Shown in pieces: positions 1 to 8,741 of a DNA stretch of 32,824 nt. Source of the DNA: Crocinitomicaceae bacterium (GTDB taxonomy: Bacteria > Bacteroidota > Bacteroidia > Flavobacteriales_D > Parvicellaceae); assembly GCA_002716065.1 (NCBI GenBank), contig PAZE01000011.1:42775-75598 (forward strand), read 5' to 3'. The stretch's first letter is position 1, and every line of letters starts with the position of its first letter. The position numbers and the translations under genes were made by a program. A model generated the notes under the pieces. That model was given only the letters and a program-made list of their open reading frames with translations, was not told the origin of the DNA and ran no database searches.

Positions 1-276
1 CCCTGAAGTGTAAACAGTTGGGAAAATCATCATTACATCCATGGGGCCAGTATTTCCAACAATGTGAAGAGAGTTATTTGGACTGCTCGAAATTGAATCA
101 GTGACTTGAGCATCTTCCGCAGTTCCGGTAGGGCCTGACCAAGTTATAAAATCTGAAGATTCAACAGCAATATAGTCTCCGGCTGTATAGTTGTCAAAAT
201 TTTCAGACACAATAGTTGTTTGTGCACTTAAATAAAAGGGGCTTATAAGTGCAGCAAGTAGTAAAATTTTTTTCAT
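1..276 (-). CDS. N-terminal part of a secreted protein, cut by the window edge
   Basis: This reading frame was translated by hand on the minus strand. It starts at the ATG complementary to 274-276 and runs open for 92 codons to base 1. Residues 1-19 form a signal peptide (MKKILLLAALISPFYLSAQ), so the protein is exported. The mature part opens with SENFDNYTAGDYIA, a start I associate with large extracellular Bacteroidota proteins that begin with a jelly-roll or adhesin-like domain and often end in a type IX secretion sorting domain. That end lies outside the window, so the sorting domain is inferred and not seen. The gene is divergent from crtD, with a 109-base spacer. The function is unknown. 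Confidence 0.75.
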   Translation of the reverse strand, partial: MKKILLLAALISPFYLSAQTTIVSENFDNYTAGDYIAVESSDFITWSGPTGTAEDAQVTDSISSSPNNSLHIVGNTGPMDVMMIFPTVYTSG

Positions 277-371
277 ATTAGATAATTTAAGTTATGTTTA
301 ATTTTTGTGAACATAAATATAGAAATATATAATGATTTATAAACAATTCCATCGAATTCCAATTCATATAA

Positions 372-379
372 TAGTTTTG
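372..379 (+). promoter_or_regulatory. Bacteroidota -7 promoter element upstream of crtD
   Basis: TAGTTTTG matches the Bacteroidota -7 consensus TAnnTTTG exactly. Its last base lies 6 nucleotides before the crtD ATG at 386. Transcription would therefore start at or within a few bases of the start codon, giving a leaderless or nearly leaderless mRNA. No convincing -33 TTG element was seen at the usual spacing. Confidence 0.5.
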
Positions 380-385
380 TAGAAT

Positions 386-1843
386 ATGAAGGTTGTTGTT
401 CTTGGAGCAGGTATTGGCGGTTTGGCCGTAGCCTCTAGATTAAGAGGCCTAGGCTATGATGTAATACTACTTGAAAAAAATAAAGATGTTGGTGGTAAAG
501 CTAGTTTGATAAAGCTAGATGGTTACAGTTTTGATGCTGGTCCTAGTTTATTTACTTACCCTGATTGGCTGGATGATGTCTTTCTAAGTTGTAATAAAAA
601 CCCAAGAGACTACTATACCTATCAAGAGCTAACTACAATAACTAGATATTTTTTTAATGATAAATCTTTTTTTGATGTATTTAGTGATTTGGATAAAACT
701 GCATTGTCAGTTGAGTCAGCTACTTTGTTTTCTAAAGCTAGATTTACTTCACTAATTCATCATTGGAAAAGGATATACACTTATTCTGAAAAAACATTTT
801 TAAAGGGAAAGATTTTGATTAATTGGTCATTTTTTAAAACAGCAATTTCTTGGTTGTTTAATATTGGATTTCGTTCTATTTTTCTTTCAATGGCTAGCTA
901 TAATAAGCTTTTTGTAAATAATCAAAAAGTAGAATTGTTTTTGAATAGATTTGCTACCTACACCGGATCTTCACCCTATAATACACCTGCATTTATGAAT
1001 CAACTTTCGGTTGTTGAGTTATCTAGAGGTGCTTATTATCCAAATGGAGGTATTTATAGTATTCCTAAGGCATTGGAAAAATTAGCTATAGATTTAGGTG
1101 TTTCAATAAGAAAACAAGCTAATGTTGTTGGTATTTCTAAAAATTCAGACAAATGGAATGTAATTACATCTGTTGAGAATTTTTCTGCGGACTTAGTCAT
1201 TTCAAATATGGATTTTTGTGTCACTAAAAGACTATTAGGAGAACAGTATGAACTTCCTACAACTTCGCTTTCTTCTTCTGGAGTAGTTTTTTATTGGGGA
1301 GTTGCTAAGCAATTTGATAAATTAAAGCTACACAATGTATTTTTCTCTGAAAATTATAAGAAAGAATTTAGTCAGATTTTTAATTCATGCGTTATTCCCG
1401 AAAAACCTACAGTATATGTTAATGTGACCTCTAAAATTGACGCAAATCATGCTAAAAACGGATGTGAAAATTGGTTTGTTATGGTTAATGTTCCTTCTTC
1501 TTTAGAAATATGTAATAAGGAATCCATTGCAAAACTTAAAAAAGCAGTTATAAATATGTTGTCTAGTCATTTAGCTGAAAATATAGAGCCATTAATTGAA
1601 CAAGAACAGCTTTTAACTCCTAATACTTTAGCTGAAAATACCAATTCTTATAAAGGTTCTATTTATGGGCTAAATCAAAATTCTTTAGTTAAGATAATGA
1701 GTAGAAACCCCAATAAAGATAATAAACATAAGGGGCTATTTCATGTTGGAGGAACTGTACATCCAGGAGGTGGTATTCCTTTAGCTTTACTTTCTGCAAA
1801 AAATACTGCTGAACTTATTAAAAATGAATATTATGCTTACTAA
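386..1843 (+). CDS. crtD: Carotenoid desaturase of the CrtI/CrtD family, probably 1-hydroxycarotenoid 3,4-desaturase
   Basis: This is an FAD-dependent carotenoid desaturase of 485 residues, the usual length for CrtI/CrtD. The N-terminus carries the dinucleotide-binding GxGxxG (GAGIGG, residues 7-12), followed by the conserved EKNKDVGGKA and DAGPSLF segments. The C-terminus has the family signature HVGGTVHPGGGIPLAL. The next gene, overlapping by 20 bases, encodes a CruF-type carotenoid 1',2'-hydratase. That neighbour favours CrtD, which inserts the 3,4 double bond into a 1-hydroxylated carotenoid, over phytoene desaturase CrtI. The pair would make saproxanthin-, myxol- or flexixanthin-like pigments in the membrane. 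No crtB, crtE or crtY is present, so the early pathway is encoded elsewhere. The family is clear; the exact desaturation step is inferred from context. Confidence 0.82.
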   Translation: MKVVVLGAGIGGLAVASRLRGLGYDVILLEKNKDVGGKASLIKLDGYSFDAGPSLFTYPDWLDDVFLSCNKNPRDYYTYQELTTITRYFFNDKSFFDVFSDLDKTALSVESATLFSKARFTSLIHHWKRIYTYSEKTFLKGKILINWSFFKTAISWLFNIGFRSIFLSMASYNKLFVNNQKVELFLNRFATYTGSSPYNTPAFMNQLSVVELSRGAYYPNGGIYSIPKALEKLAIDLGVSIRKQANVVGISKNSDKWNVITSVENFSADLVISNMDFCVTKRLLGEQYELPTTSLSSSGVVFYWGVAKQFDKLKLHNVFFSENYKKEFSQIFNSCVIPEKPTVYVNVTSKIDANHAKNGCENWFVMVNVPSSLEICNKESIAKLKKAVINMLSSHLAENIEPLIEQEQLLTPNTLAENTNSYKGSIYGLNQNSLVKIMSRNPNKDNKHKGLFHVGGTVHPGGGIPLALLSAKNTAELIKNEYYAY

Positions 1844-2456
1844 GATTACCCACAAAAAGGAACTGATTTTTCTTGTAATTGTTCATTTAGCCGGAATAAT
1901 TGGAATTAAATGGATAAATACAGATTTTTTCCTTCAACTTTCTTTTGTTTCATTAATTATTCCACTTGTAATAATTATTGATAGAATGAAATTAACTTTA
2001 AAGAGTTTTTTTCTTTTAGGTATTGTCTACTCTGTTGGATTTGTTTCTGAATGGTTTGGCGTAAATGGTGGATTTATTTTTGGAGATTATATTTATGGAA
2101 AATCCCTTGGTTTTAAAGTTGGAGGTGTTCCGCTTTTAATAGGAGTAAATTGGCTTTTGCTCACTCTTGCATCTAGAGAAATTGCCATTCGGTTTTTTTC
2201 ATCACCAATTTTTATTGTTCTTTTTTCAGCATTGATTATGCTTGGAATAGATTGTGTTATTGAGCCAGTTGCTCATAAACTTGATTTTTGGAGCTGGTCC
2301 GAGAATAAGATTCCTTTTTCTAACTATAGAGACTGGTTTATTGTTGCTGTTGTTAATCAGATTATTTTAATTCCACTAAAATCGAGAAAAAAAGTATTTT
2401 CGTTAGCGCTTGGATATTTAATTATTCTTACTGTTTTCTTTTTATGTTTTTATTAA
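1824..2456 (+). CDS. cruF: Carotenoid 1',2'-hydratase, CruF family (DUF422)
   Basis: An integral membrane protein of 210 residues with about six or seven hydrophobic segments. It has the CruF/DUF422 pattern: a glutamate before a glycine-rich loop (EWFGVNGGFIFGDYIYG), then GVPLLIGVNWLLL, then DCVIEPVAHKLDFWSW. CruF hydrates the terminal psi end of a carotenoid to give a 1'-hydroxy group, which CrtD then flanks with a new double bond. The start at 1824 overlaps crtD by 20 bases; an in-frame ATG at 1833 would shorten the overlap to 11 bases. Either way the two genes are probably translationally coupled. tex follows after 16 bases, probably on the same transcript, although no functional link is evident. 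Confidence 0.85.
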   Translation: MNIMLTKITHKKELIFLVIVHLAGIIGIKWINTDFFLQLSFVSLIIPLVIIIDRMKLTLKSFFLLGIVYSVGFVSEWFGVNGGFIFGDYIYGKSLGFKVGGVPLLIGVNWLLLTLASREIAIRFFSSPIFIVLFSALIMLGIDCVIEPVAHKLDFWSWSENKIPFSNYRDWFIVAVVNQIILIPLKSRKKVFSLALGYLIILTVFFLCFY

Positions 2457-2472
2457 TCAATTCCTCAATTTA

Positions 2473-4599
2473 ATGTCTTTACCTTTTCAACTAATTGCTG
2501 AAAATACTGGTTTTTCTCAAAAACAGTTAAGAGATGTTTATGCTCTTTTTAATGATGGAGCAACCCTTCCTTTTGTTGCTAGGTACCGAAAAGATAGAAC
2601 TGGAGGAATTGATGAGGTTGGTCTTGAAAAAATTAGTGATCAATTTGCTTTGTTTGAAAAAATTAAACTCAGAAAACAAACAATATTAGAGCAATTAAAT
2701 AAAAAAGATAATGTTTCAAAAAATTGTATTGGAATTGTAAAATCTTCGTGGAATCTTACTGAAATAGAAGATGTCTACTTACCCTACAAAGAGCAAAAAA
2801 AAACCAAAGCATCATTAGCCATTGATGCTGGGCTGGGTGGTCTAGCTAAGCAAATATTAACTCAAGTGAATCCTGTTTCAAAGAGTCAACTTTTAGCGTA
2901 TAAAACAGATAATTACGATACAATTGAACGCATTAGTTTAGGGGTCAAAGAAATTTTAATTAAATGGATTGCTGAAAGAAAAAATGTGCGTTTCCAATTA
3001 AGAGAGAAAATATGGAATCAAGGAATGCTAGTCTGTAATGAAAAAAAAAGTAACCCTTTTAAAGATCAACCCAACAAGTACATAGATTATTATAATTTTT
3101 CTGAGCCCCTAAAAAAGATTAAGTCTCATCGATTTCTTGCAATAAATAGAGGTGTAAATGAGGGGGTATTAGCATCTGCTATTGATTTAGATAAATCTAC
3201 TGCAATAAATATTATTAAATCAGTAATTGTAGACAATCAAGGAAGTTTAGATTTTATTTGCTCAGCTGTTGAAATGGCTTGGTCAAAATCACTAAAACCA
3301 TCTTTGCAAAAAGAGGTTTTTAAAAAGTTAAAACTATCTAGTGATTTAAAAGCAATAGGTGTCTTTAGTGATAATTTGCGTCAGTTGTTACTTATGCCTC
3401 CTTTAAAACAAAAGCGTTTGCTAGCTATTGATCCTGGTTTTAAATCTGGATGTAAGCTAGTATGTTTATCTGAAAGTGGTGAATTACTAGGTAATGCTAC
3501 CATTTATCCTCATCCTCCAAAGAATGATGTAAAATCAGCAAAAAAGAAAATTGTAGGCTTAATAGATCAATACAAACTTGATGGTATTGCTCTTGGAAAT
3601 GGTACAGCATCTCGAGAAACAGAACGATTAATTAAGGGTATTCGATTTAATCGCAAGATTAATGTATATATCGTTAATGAGGCTGGGGCATCTGTTTACT
3701 CTGCTTCTTCTATAGCAAGAAAGGAATTTCCTAGTTATGATGTAACAGTTAGAGGTGCTGTTTCAATTGGAAGGAGGTTAATTGATCCTTTGTCAGAGTT
3801 AGTGAAAATTGACCCAAAAAGTATAGGAGTTGGTCAATACCAGCATGATGTGGATCAAAATTTATTAGAGGATAAGTTAGTTAAAGTGGTTTCAAGTGTG
3901 GTAAACTATGTAGGTGTAGACCTAAATACTGCTAGCGAGTATTTGTTAACTTATGTTTCTGGTATTGGTCCTAAATTGGCTAAAAAAATTATTGATTATA
4001 GAACATTAAATGGTGGTTTTTCTTCAAGAGAAGAGTTATTAAGGGTTTCTGGTTTAGGTAAGGTTTCTTTTGAACAATCTGCTGGTTTTTTAAGAATTAA
4101 AAATGGAGATAATGTCTTAGATGATAGTGGTGTCCATCCAGAGTTTTATGATCTACTAAGTGAGATCTGCAATAAAGAAAAAATCGTTATTGATGAGCTT
4201 ATTGGAAATAGTGAAAAAGTAGAATCTGTACAATGGTCTAATTATTCAAGTGGTGATTTTCAAGATGAAGCAATTGCAGATTTAAAACGTGAGCTTTTAA
4301 AGCCAGGAGCAGATCCTAGAAAAGTTATATATCAATTAGAGTTTGATTCTAGTATTAAATCAATCAACGATGTAAAGGTTGGTCAAATATTTCCAGGAAT
4401 TATCAATAATGTAACCAATTTTGGTGCTTTCGTAGATATAGGTATTAAAGAAAATGGGTTAATACATATTTCTCACCTTGCTAATCAGTACATTGATGAC
4501 CCTACTGAAATTGTACAAGTTCACCAACATGTTCGTGTGAAAGTAATTTCTATTGATGTTGAAAGAAAAAGAATTGGTTTAAGCTTAAAAGATGTTTAA
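2473..4599 (+). CDS. tex: Tex family RNA-binding transcription accessory protein
   Basis: At 708 residues this has the normal length for bacterial Tex, a cytoplasmic nucleic-acid-binding protein related to eukaryotic Spt6. Domains in order: the Tex N-terminal helical region with the hallmark LPFVARYRKDRTGG; a YqgF/RNase H-like domain starting near residue 317 (LLAIDPGFKSGCKL); helix-hairpin-helix motifs at about 488-545 (VSGIGPKLAKKI and VSGLGKVSFEQSAGFLRI); and a C-terminal S1 domain from about 635 to the end (GAFVDIGIKENGLIHISHL). All expected domains are present and nothing is truncated. It lies 16 bases after cruF, with no promoter element visible between them, so it is probably co-transcribed with the carotenoid genes. 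The family's precise cellular role is still debated (RNA processing, transcription, stress tolerance). Confidence 0.95.
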   Translation: MSLPFQLIAENTGFSQKQLRDVYALFNDGATLPFVARYRKDRTGGIDEVGLEKISDQFALFEKIKLRKQTILEQLNKKDNVSKNCIGIVKSSWNLTEIEDVYLPYKEQKKTKASLAIDAGLGGLAKQILTQVNPVSKSQLLAYKTDNYDTIERISLGVKEILIKWIAERKNVRFQLREKIWNQGMLVCNEKKSNPFKDQPNKYIDYYNFSEPLKKIKSHRFLAINRGVNEGVLASAIDLDKSTAINIIKSVIVDNQGSLDFICSAVEMAWSKSLKPSLQKEVFKKLKLSSDLKAIGVFSDNLRQLLLMPPLKQKRLLAIDPGFKSGCKLVCLSESGELLGNATIYPHPPKNDVKSAKKKIVGLIDQYKLDGIALGNGTASRETERLIKGIRFNRKINVYIVNEAGASVYSASSIARKEFPSYDVTVRGAVSIGRRLIDPLSELVKIDPKSIGVGQYQHDVDQNLLEDKLVKVVSSVVNYVGVDLNTASEYLLTYVSGIGPKLAKKIIDYRTLNGGFSSREELLRVSGLGKVSFEQSAGFLRIKNGDNVLDDSGVHPEFYDLLSEICNKEKIVIDELIGNSEKVESVQWSNYSSGDFQDEAIADLKRELLKPGADPRKVIYQLEFDSSIKSINDVKVGQIFPGIINNVTNFGAFVDIGIKENGLIHISHLANQYIDDPTEIVQVHQHVRVKVISIDVERKRIGLSLKDV

Positions 4600-4742
4600 A
4601 AAGGTGTATTTTCACCGCATGATTTTTCTAAAAACAAAATTATACAAAACTATGCCTTGGGTGCTCACTTCAGGTTTGTAATTTGTTTTTCTCTTTTTCT
4701 GTTTTCAATTTTTTTAAGTTAAATTTTTACTAAATTTTTATT

Positions 4743-5894
4743 ATGAATAAAGTTATTGTTTTAGGTGCAGGGATGGTTGGTAGTGCTATGGCTATTGATA
4801 TGGCTAAAAAACATAAAGTTTTACTTACTGATATTAATCAGGAGGTTTTAGCTACTAACCAACAAAAATGTCAAGATTTAGATGTAATGGTTTTAGATGC
4901 TACTGATTCCGTTTTGTTGAAAGAGACTATTGTAAATTTTGATTTGGTTATTTCTGCTGTTCCTGGTTTTATGGGTTATAAAACATTAGAGAATATAATT
5001 AATGCAGGAATGAATGTTATAGATATTTCATTCTTTCCGGAAAATTCTTTGGATTTAGATTCATTGGCAAAACAAAAGGGTGTAACTGCTATTGTAGATT
5101 GTGGTGTTGCACCTGGTATGGATAATGTAATATTAGGTTATTATAATGAGCATTATAAATTAACAGATTTTGAATGCTTGGTTGGTGGTCTTCCAAAAGT
5201 TAAAAAGTGGCCATTTTGCTATAAAGCTCCATTTTCTCCAGTAGATGTTATTGAAGAATACACTAGACCTGCTAGATATGTGGAAAACAGTCATTTGGTT
5301 GTCAGAGAACCTCTTACAGATTGTGAATTTGTTGAATTTGAAGGTGTTGGCACCTTGGAATCCTTTAATTCTGATGGGTTGCGTTCTATAATTCATACAA
5401 TGCCTCATATACCAAATATGAAAGAAAAAACACTTAGGTATCCAGGGCACGTTGAATATATTCGAGTCTTAAAAGAAGCTGGTTTTTTCGATCAGGATAC
5501 ATTAGAAGTTAATGGTGTAGAAGTTTCGAAATTAGATTTCACAAGTAAAATGCTTTTTAAAGAATGGAAATTAGGAGCTCAAGAACCTGAATTAACCGTT
5601 ATGAGGGTAAGTTTAAAGGGTGAAAATAAAGATGGAGAAGTTCAAGAGATTGTATATGATCTTCATGATGAATATTGTCAGAAAACCAAAACATCTTCAA
5701 TGGCTAGAACTACTGGTTACACTGCAACTGCAGCTGCTAATTTGTTTTTAGATGGTTTGTTTGATGAAAAAGGTGTTTTCCCTCCTGAGCTAGTTGGTAA
5801 ATATGAAGATTGTTTTCATTATTTCATTAATTACCTAAAGGAAAGAAATATACATTACAAAAAAACAGTTCTTCAGAAGGAAGCTGCCATCTAA
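4743..5894 (+). CDS. Saccharopine dehydrogenase family oxidoreductase (possible lysine dehydrogenase)
   Basis: A 383-residue NAD(P)-dependent reductase. The N-terminal Rossmann fold has GAGMVG at residues 8-13, followed by the acidic DI that usually contacts the ribose. The segment IVDCGVAPGMDNVI and the conserved tail GYTATAAANLFLDG are typical of the saccharopine dehydrogenase/lysine 6-dehydrogenase family. The substrate cannot be read from sequence. Candidates are saccharopine or lysine catabolism through an oxidative route, and Bacteroidota homologues are usually annotated only at family level. A 143-base spacer with T-rich tracts separates it from tex and contains near-matches (TAAATTTT at 4720 and 4731) to the -7 element. 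Its TAA interlocks with the TAG of the convergent plug-protein gene. Confidence 0.85.
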   Translation: MNKVIVLGAGMVGSAMAIDMAKKHKVLLTDINQEVLATNQQKCQDLDVMVLDATDSVLLKETIVNFDLVISAVPGFMGYKTLENIINAGMNVIDISFFPENSLDLDSLAKQKGVTAIVDCGVAPGMDNVILGYYNEHYKLTDFECLVGGLPKVKKWPFCYKAPFSPVDVIEEYTRPARYVENSHLVVREPLTDCEFVEFEGVGTLESFNSDGLRSIIHTMPHIPNMKEKTLRYPGHVEYIRVLKEAGFFDQDTLEVNGVEVSKLDFTSKMLFKEWKLGAQEPELTVMRVSLKGENKDGEVQEIVYDLHDEYCQKTKTSSMARTTGYTATAAANLFLDGLFDEKGVFPPELVGKYEDCFHYFINYLKERNIHYKKTVLQKEAAI

Positions 5895-7267
5895 AAGCTT
5901 TTTCTTGAATTAGCTACATGGTACAAAAGTAACCTGTCGTAAAAATCTCCAGGGTCACTGTAATATACCTTGAAAATATATTCATTTTCAGTGTCAAAAT
6001 GTGACCCTTCGATGTGTCTGATGTCTGCACCCTTAGTGGTGTCGTTTACATATAGATATAAATAATTGTAATATCCTTGTTTTAAATACAGCTCTTTTTC
6101 ATAGGTTGCTGTGGTCGCATTGTATTTCATTTGAAATTCTGGATCGATTTTCCAATTGCTTAATTGTCCATATATGTAAAGGTCTCCTTGATCTAGTGTT
6201 TTTCTGTAAGGAAGTGTGAATTTTACATTAGCATAATCTCCTTCTGTATTCCAGTCTTGACCATCAATAGTTTTGATTAATAATTTCCCATTAATATCTG
6301 GTTTTTCAAGATATCTTTTAAAAGTTCTTTTTTCATCAGCAGTTAGCGTAATTTTAAATGTACTATCTGTTAATTCACTTTTAGCTATTCGATCTATTTC
6401 AGTTTGGAAGCTAGTTAGGTTAATGTATCTAAATTCATTTCCTCCATCAAAAACATTTTCCTTATCATAGTTATAAACCAATTTATTTTCTCGTACAAAA
6501 TTGGGTTCAATTCCACTTATGCAATTGTCATGCCTGTGATTTTGTTCAACAATAACATTAACGTTACTGTATGGGTCAATGATTTGGTTGGATGAATAAT
6601 TAAAATTGAAATCTACTTCTTGTTGATAATATTTTTGTTCAATATCAGAAGGGTAGGATATGTTAATTTCTGCTTGAATATTTTGTTCTGTGATATAGAA
6701 CTTTTTACAAAAAATAGGTTTTTCTGGATTGTTTTCTTCAAATACCTTTACAATGTAGTTTCCAGAAACTAAAAAGTTAACATCTTCATTTGGGAAAGTA
6801 GCCCAGTAGTGAACATATTGTTGGTGGGTATTGAATGATTTTGACGAATTTTCAAAATAATTATCGTTAAATCCACTTATGTATTCCATTTCACTTAAAT
6901 TGCTTTTTTCCCATTTTGAATTGCAATGAATAAATTGATATTGATAGCTGTTGAATTCATTATCAAGTTCATCAAATCTAAGAATAAGCTGATCTGTTGA
7001 GTTTAATATAAGGTACGGTTCTCCAAGTTCTACATTTCTTTTATGAAGAAGTATACTTTTTATTTTATCATTGTAAATGTAATCTTCATAACGAATAGTC
7101 TCTTCTTTAAAAAAATCTTCTTTTAAAGCTAATGAATCTATATGCTCAAATTGATTGGATGCTATTTTTGAAGATGAGGATGAATTTGATGATAAGGTGC
7201 AGGCGTAAGCCATTGATAATGCTACTATTATGTGTAATTGTTGTAATATTTTATTATTTATAATCAT
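5891..7267 (-). CDS. Type IX secretion system plug protein (DUF5103)
   Basis: A 458-residue envelope protein. I recognise DUF5103 from the opening NDKIKSILLHKRNVELGEPYLIL, the YQFIHCNSKWEKSNL segment, and the C-terminal part with YRKTLDQGDLYIYGQLSNWK and the final VYYSDPGDFYDRLLLYHV. In the Flavobacterium T9SS structure, a DUF5103 protein fills the periplasmic mouth of the SprA outer-membrane barrel before substrate transport. The N-terminus is hydrophobic and ends in YAC at residues 21-23, so the protein could be either a lipoprotein acylated at Cys23 or a signal-peptidase I substrate; the lipobox is not canonical. The gene stands apart from other secretion-machinery genes and is divergent from nqrA. 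Confidence 0.85.
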   Translation of the reverse strand: MIINNKILQQLHIIVALSMAYACTLSSNSSSSSKIASNQFEHIDSLALKEDFFKEETIRYEDYIYNDKIKSILLHKRNVELGEPYLILNSTDQLILRFDELDNEFNSYQYQFIHCNSKWEKSNLSEMEYISGFNDNYFENSSKSFNTHQQYVHYWATFPNEDVNFLVSGNYIVKVFEENNPEKPIFCKKFYITEQNIQAEINISYPSDIEQKYYQQEVDFNFNYSSNQIIDPYSNVNVIVEQNHRHDNCISGIEPNFVRENKLVYNYDKENVFDGGNEFRYINLTSFQTEIDRIAKSELTDSTFKITLTADEKRTFKRYLEKPDINGKLLIKTIDGQDWNTEGDYANVKFTLPYRKTLDQGDLYIYGQLSNWKIDPEFQMKYNATTATYEKELYLKQGYYNYLYLYVNDTTKGADIRHIEGSHFDTENEYIFKVYYSDPGDFYDRLLLYHVANSRKSF

Positions 7268-7321
7268 TCTAAATTACTGAGCTGTAAAATATTATATAAA
7301 CACTGTATTTATTTGCCAATA

Positions 7322-7337
7322 CAAATTTATAAATTTG
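7322..7337. promoter_or_regulatory. Palindromic divergent promoter region between the T9SS plug gene and nqrA
   Basis: CAAATTTATAAATTTG is a perfect 16-base inverted repeat with no spacer. Each half is a perfect TAnnTTTG -7 element: TAAATTTG at 7330-7337 on the plus strand faces nqrA (ATG at 7361, leader about 17-20 bases). TAAATTTG on the minus strand (7329-7322) faces the plug gene (ATG at 7267, leader about 50 bases). Back-to-back -7 boxes sharing one axis would force two polymerases to compete. Alternatively the palindrome is a regulator site. There is no -33 element at canonical distance on either side. Confidence 0.5.
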
Positions 7338-7360
7338 CCTCGGTATAATATAAAAATCTT

Positions 7361-8725
7361 ATGTCTCAAACGATAACCATTCGTAAAGGTTTAGACATCA
7401 ACATGAAAGGTAAAGCTGAAAAAGTTCTTGTTGAAAGTGCTAAATCTAATTTGTTTTCAATTCAACCCCCCAATTTTCCTGGTCTTACACCTAAACTAGT
7501 TGTAAAGGTTGGTGATAAAGTAAAGGCTGGTTCTGCTTTGTTTTATGATAAATACAGAGAACAAATACAATACGTTTCTCCTTGCTCTGGTTCTGTTAAA
7601 GAAATCGTTAGAGGCTTAAAAAGAAGAGTTATGGCTGTGCTAATTGAGCCAGATAGTAAGATGGATTATTTAGAAGCTGAAGTTGTTGATGTCAATAGCC
7701 TAGACCGACAGGGTGTAAAATCGTTGATGCTTAAAGCTGGATTATGGCCATTTCTTAGAATGAGACCTATAGATATCGTTGCTGATCCAAAAGACACCCC
7801 TAAATCTATTTTTATTTCTTCATTTGATTCAAATCCTTTAGCTCCAGACAATAATTTTATATTAGAAGGCAAAGATGCTGAGTTTAATGCTGGTATAGAA
7901 ATGCTTAAAAAGCTTACTGATGGCCCTATTCATCTACAAACAAGAAAAGAAAGTTCATCTGTATTTAAAAATGCTAAAGGTGTTCAGCTTACTACAGTAA
8001 AGGGTGCTCATCCAGCTGGTAATGTTGGTGTTCAGATGCATCATATAGACCCCATTAATAAAGGTGAAATTGTTTGGTATATTAATCCTCAGGATGTTTT
8101 AATCTTGGGAAGATATGCTTTAACTGCAAAGTACGATGTTACTAAAGTTGTTGCTGTTTGTGGAGAAAACATTACTGATAGAAAATATGTTAAGACTTTA
8201 ATTGGAAGTAGTATTAAATCTATATTAACATGTGATTGCGATGAAAATAGTAGAATTATTTCAGGAAATCCGTTAACCGGTTCATCAGTTGAAGCTGATG
8301 GTTATCTTTCTTTTTACGATTCTCAAATTACTGTTTTACCTGAAGGAAACTCTTATAAGTTCTTTTTAACGGAGGGTTGGTTAGGACCTGGATTTAAAAG
8401 GTTTTCTGCCTCTAGAGCCTATCCCACCTGGTTAATTGCATTGTTTAATAAAGGTAAAGAGTATGCAATTGACACCAATGTTAATGGTGAGGAGAGGGCT
8501 TTTGTTGTTTCTGGACAATACGAGAAAGTTTTCCCTTTTGATATTTACCCAGTATATTTAATTAAATCTATTCTTTCCAATGATATTGAAGCAATGGAGA
8601 ATCTAGGTATATACGAGGTCGCTCCTGAAGATTTTGCACTATGTGAATTTGTTTGTACATCAAAAATTAATGTGCAACAAATTGTTAGAGACGGTTTGGA
8701 TTTAATTCAGCAGGAGTGTATGTAA
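7361..8725 (+). CDS. nqrA: Na+-translocating NADH:quinone reductase subunit A
   Basis: First gene of the nqr operon; 454 residues, the usual length for NqrA. NqrA is the peripheral cytoplasmic subunit of the sodium pump. Diagnostic segments are the opening IRKGLDINMKGKAE, the lipoyl-like hinge SGSVKEIVRGLKRRVMAVLIE near residues 79-98, and WPFLRMRPIDIVADP, followed by the conserved PKSIFISSFDSNPLAPD. Near the C-terminus FPFDIYPVYLIKSILSNDIEAMENLGIYEV is characteristic. A perfect -7 element lies 24 bases upstream of the ATG, so the operon promoter is probably here. Confidence 0.97.
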   Translation: MSQTITIRKGLDINMKGKAEKVLVESAKSNLFSIQPPNFPGLTPKLVVKVGDKVKAGSALFYDKYREQIQYVSPCSGSVKEIVRGLKRRVMAVLIEPDSKMDYLEAEVVDVNSLDRQGVKSLMLKAGLWPFLRMRPIDIVADPKDTPKSIFISSFDSNPLAPDNNFILEGKDAEFNAGIEMLKKLTDGPIHLQTRKESSSVFKNAKGVQLTTVKGAHPAGNVGVQMHHIDPINKGEIVWYINPQDVLILGRYALTAKYDVTKVVAVCGENITDRKYVKTLIGSSIKSILTCDCDENSRIISGNPLTGSSVEADGYLSFYDSQITVLPEGNSYKFFLTEGWLGPGFKRFSASRAYPTWLIALFNKGKEYAIDTNVNGEERAFVVSGQYEKVFPFDIYPVYLIKSILSNDIEAMENLGIYEVAPEDFALCEFVCTSKINVQQIVRDGLDLIQQECM

Positions 8726-8741
8726 TTTAAAATTTAAGTAA

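Noticed and set aside
4603-4616. Hairpin GGTG/CACC after tex as a terminator
   Set aside because: Only four base pairs and no downstream T-tract immediately after the stem.
5160-5450. Minus-strand open frame of 96 codons within the saccharopine dehydrogenase-family gene
   Set aside because: It lies entirely inside a gene with clear family motifs, has no recognisable motif or promoter, and is rich in residues typical of antisense shadows.
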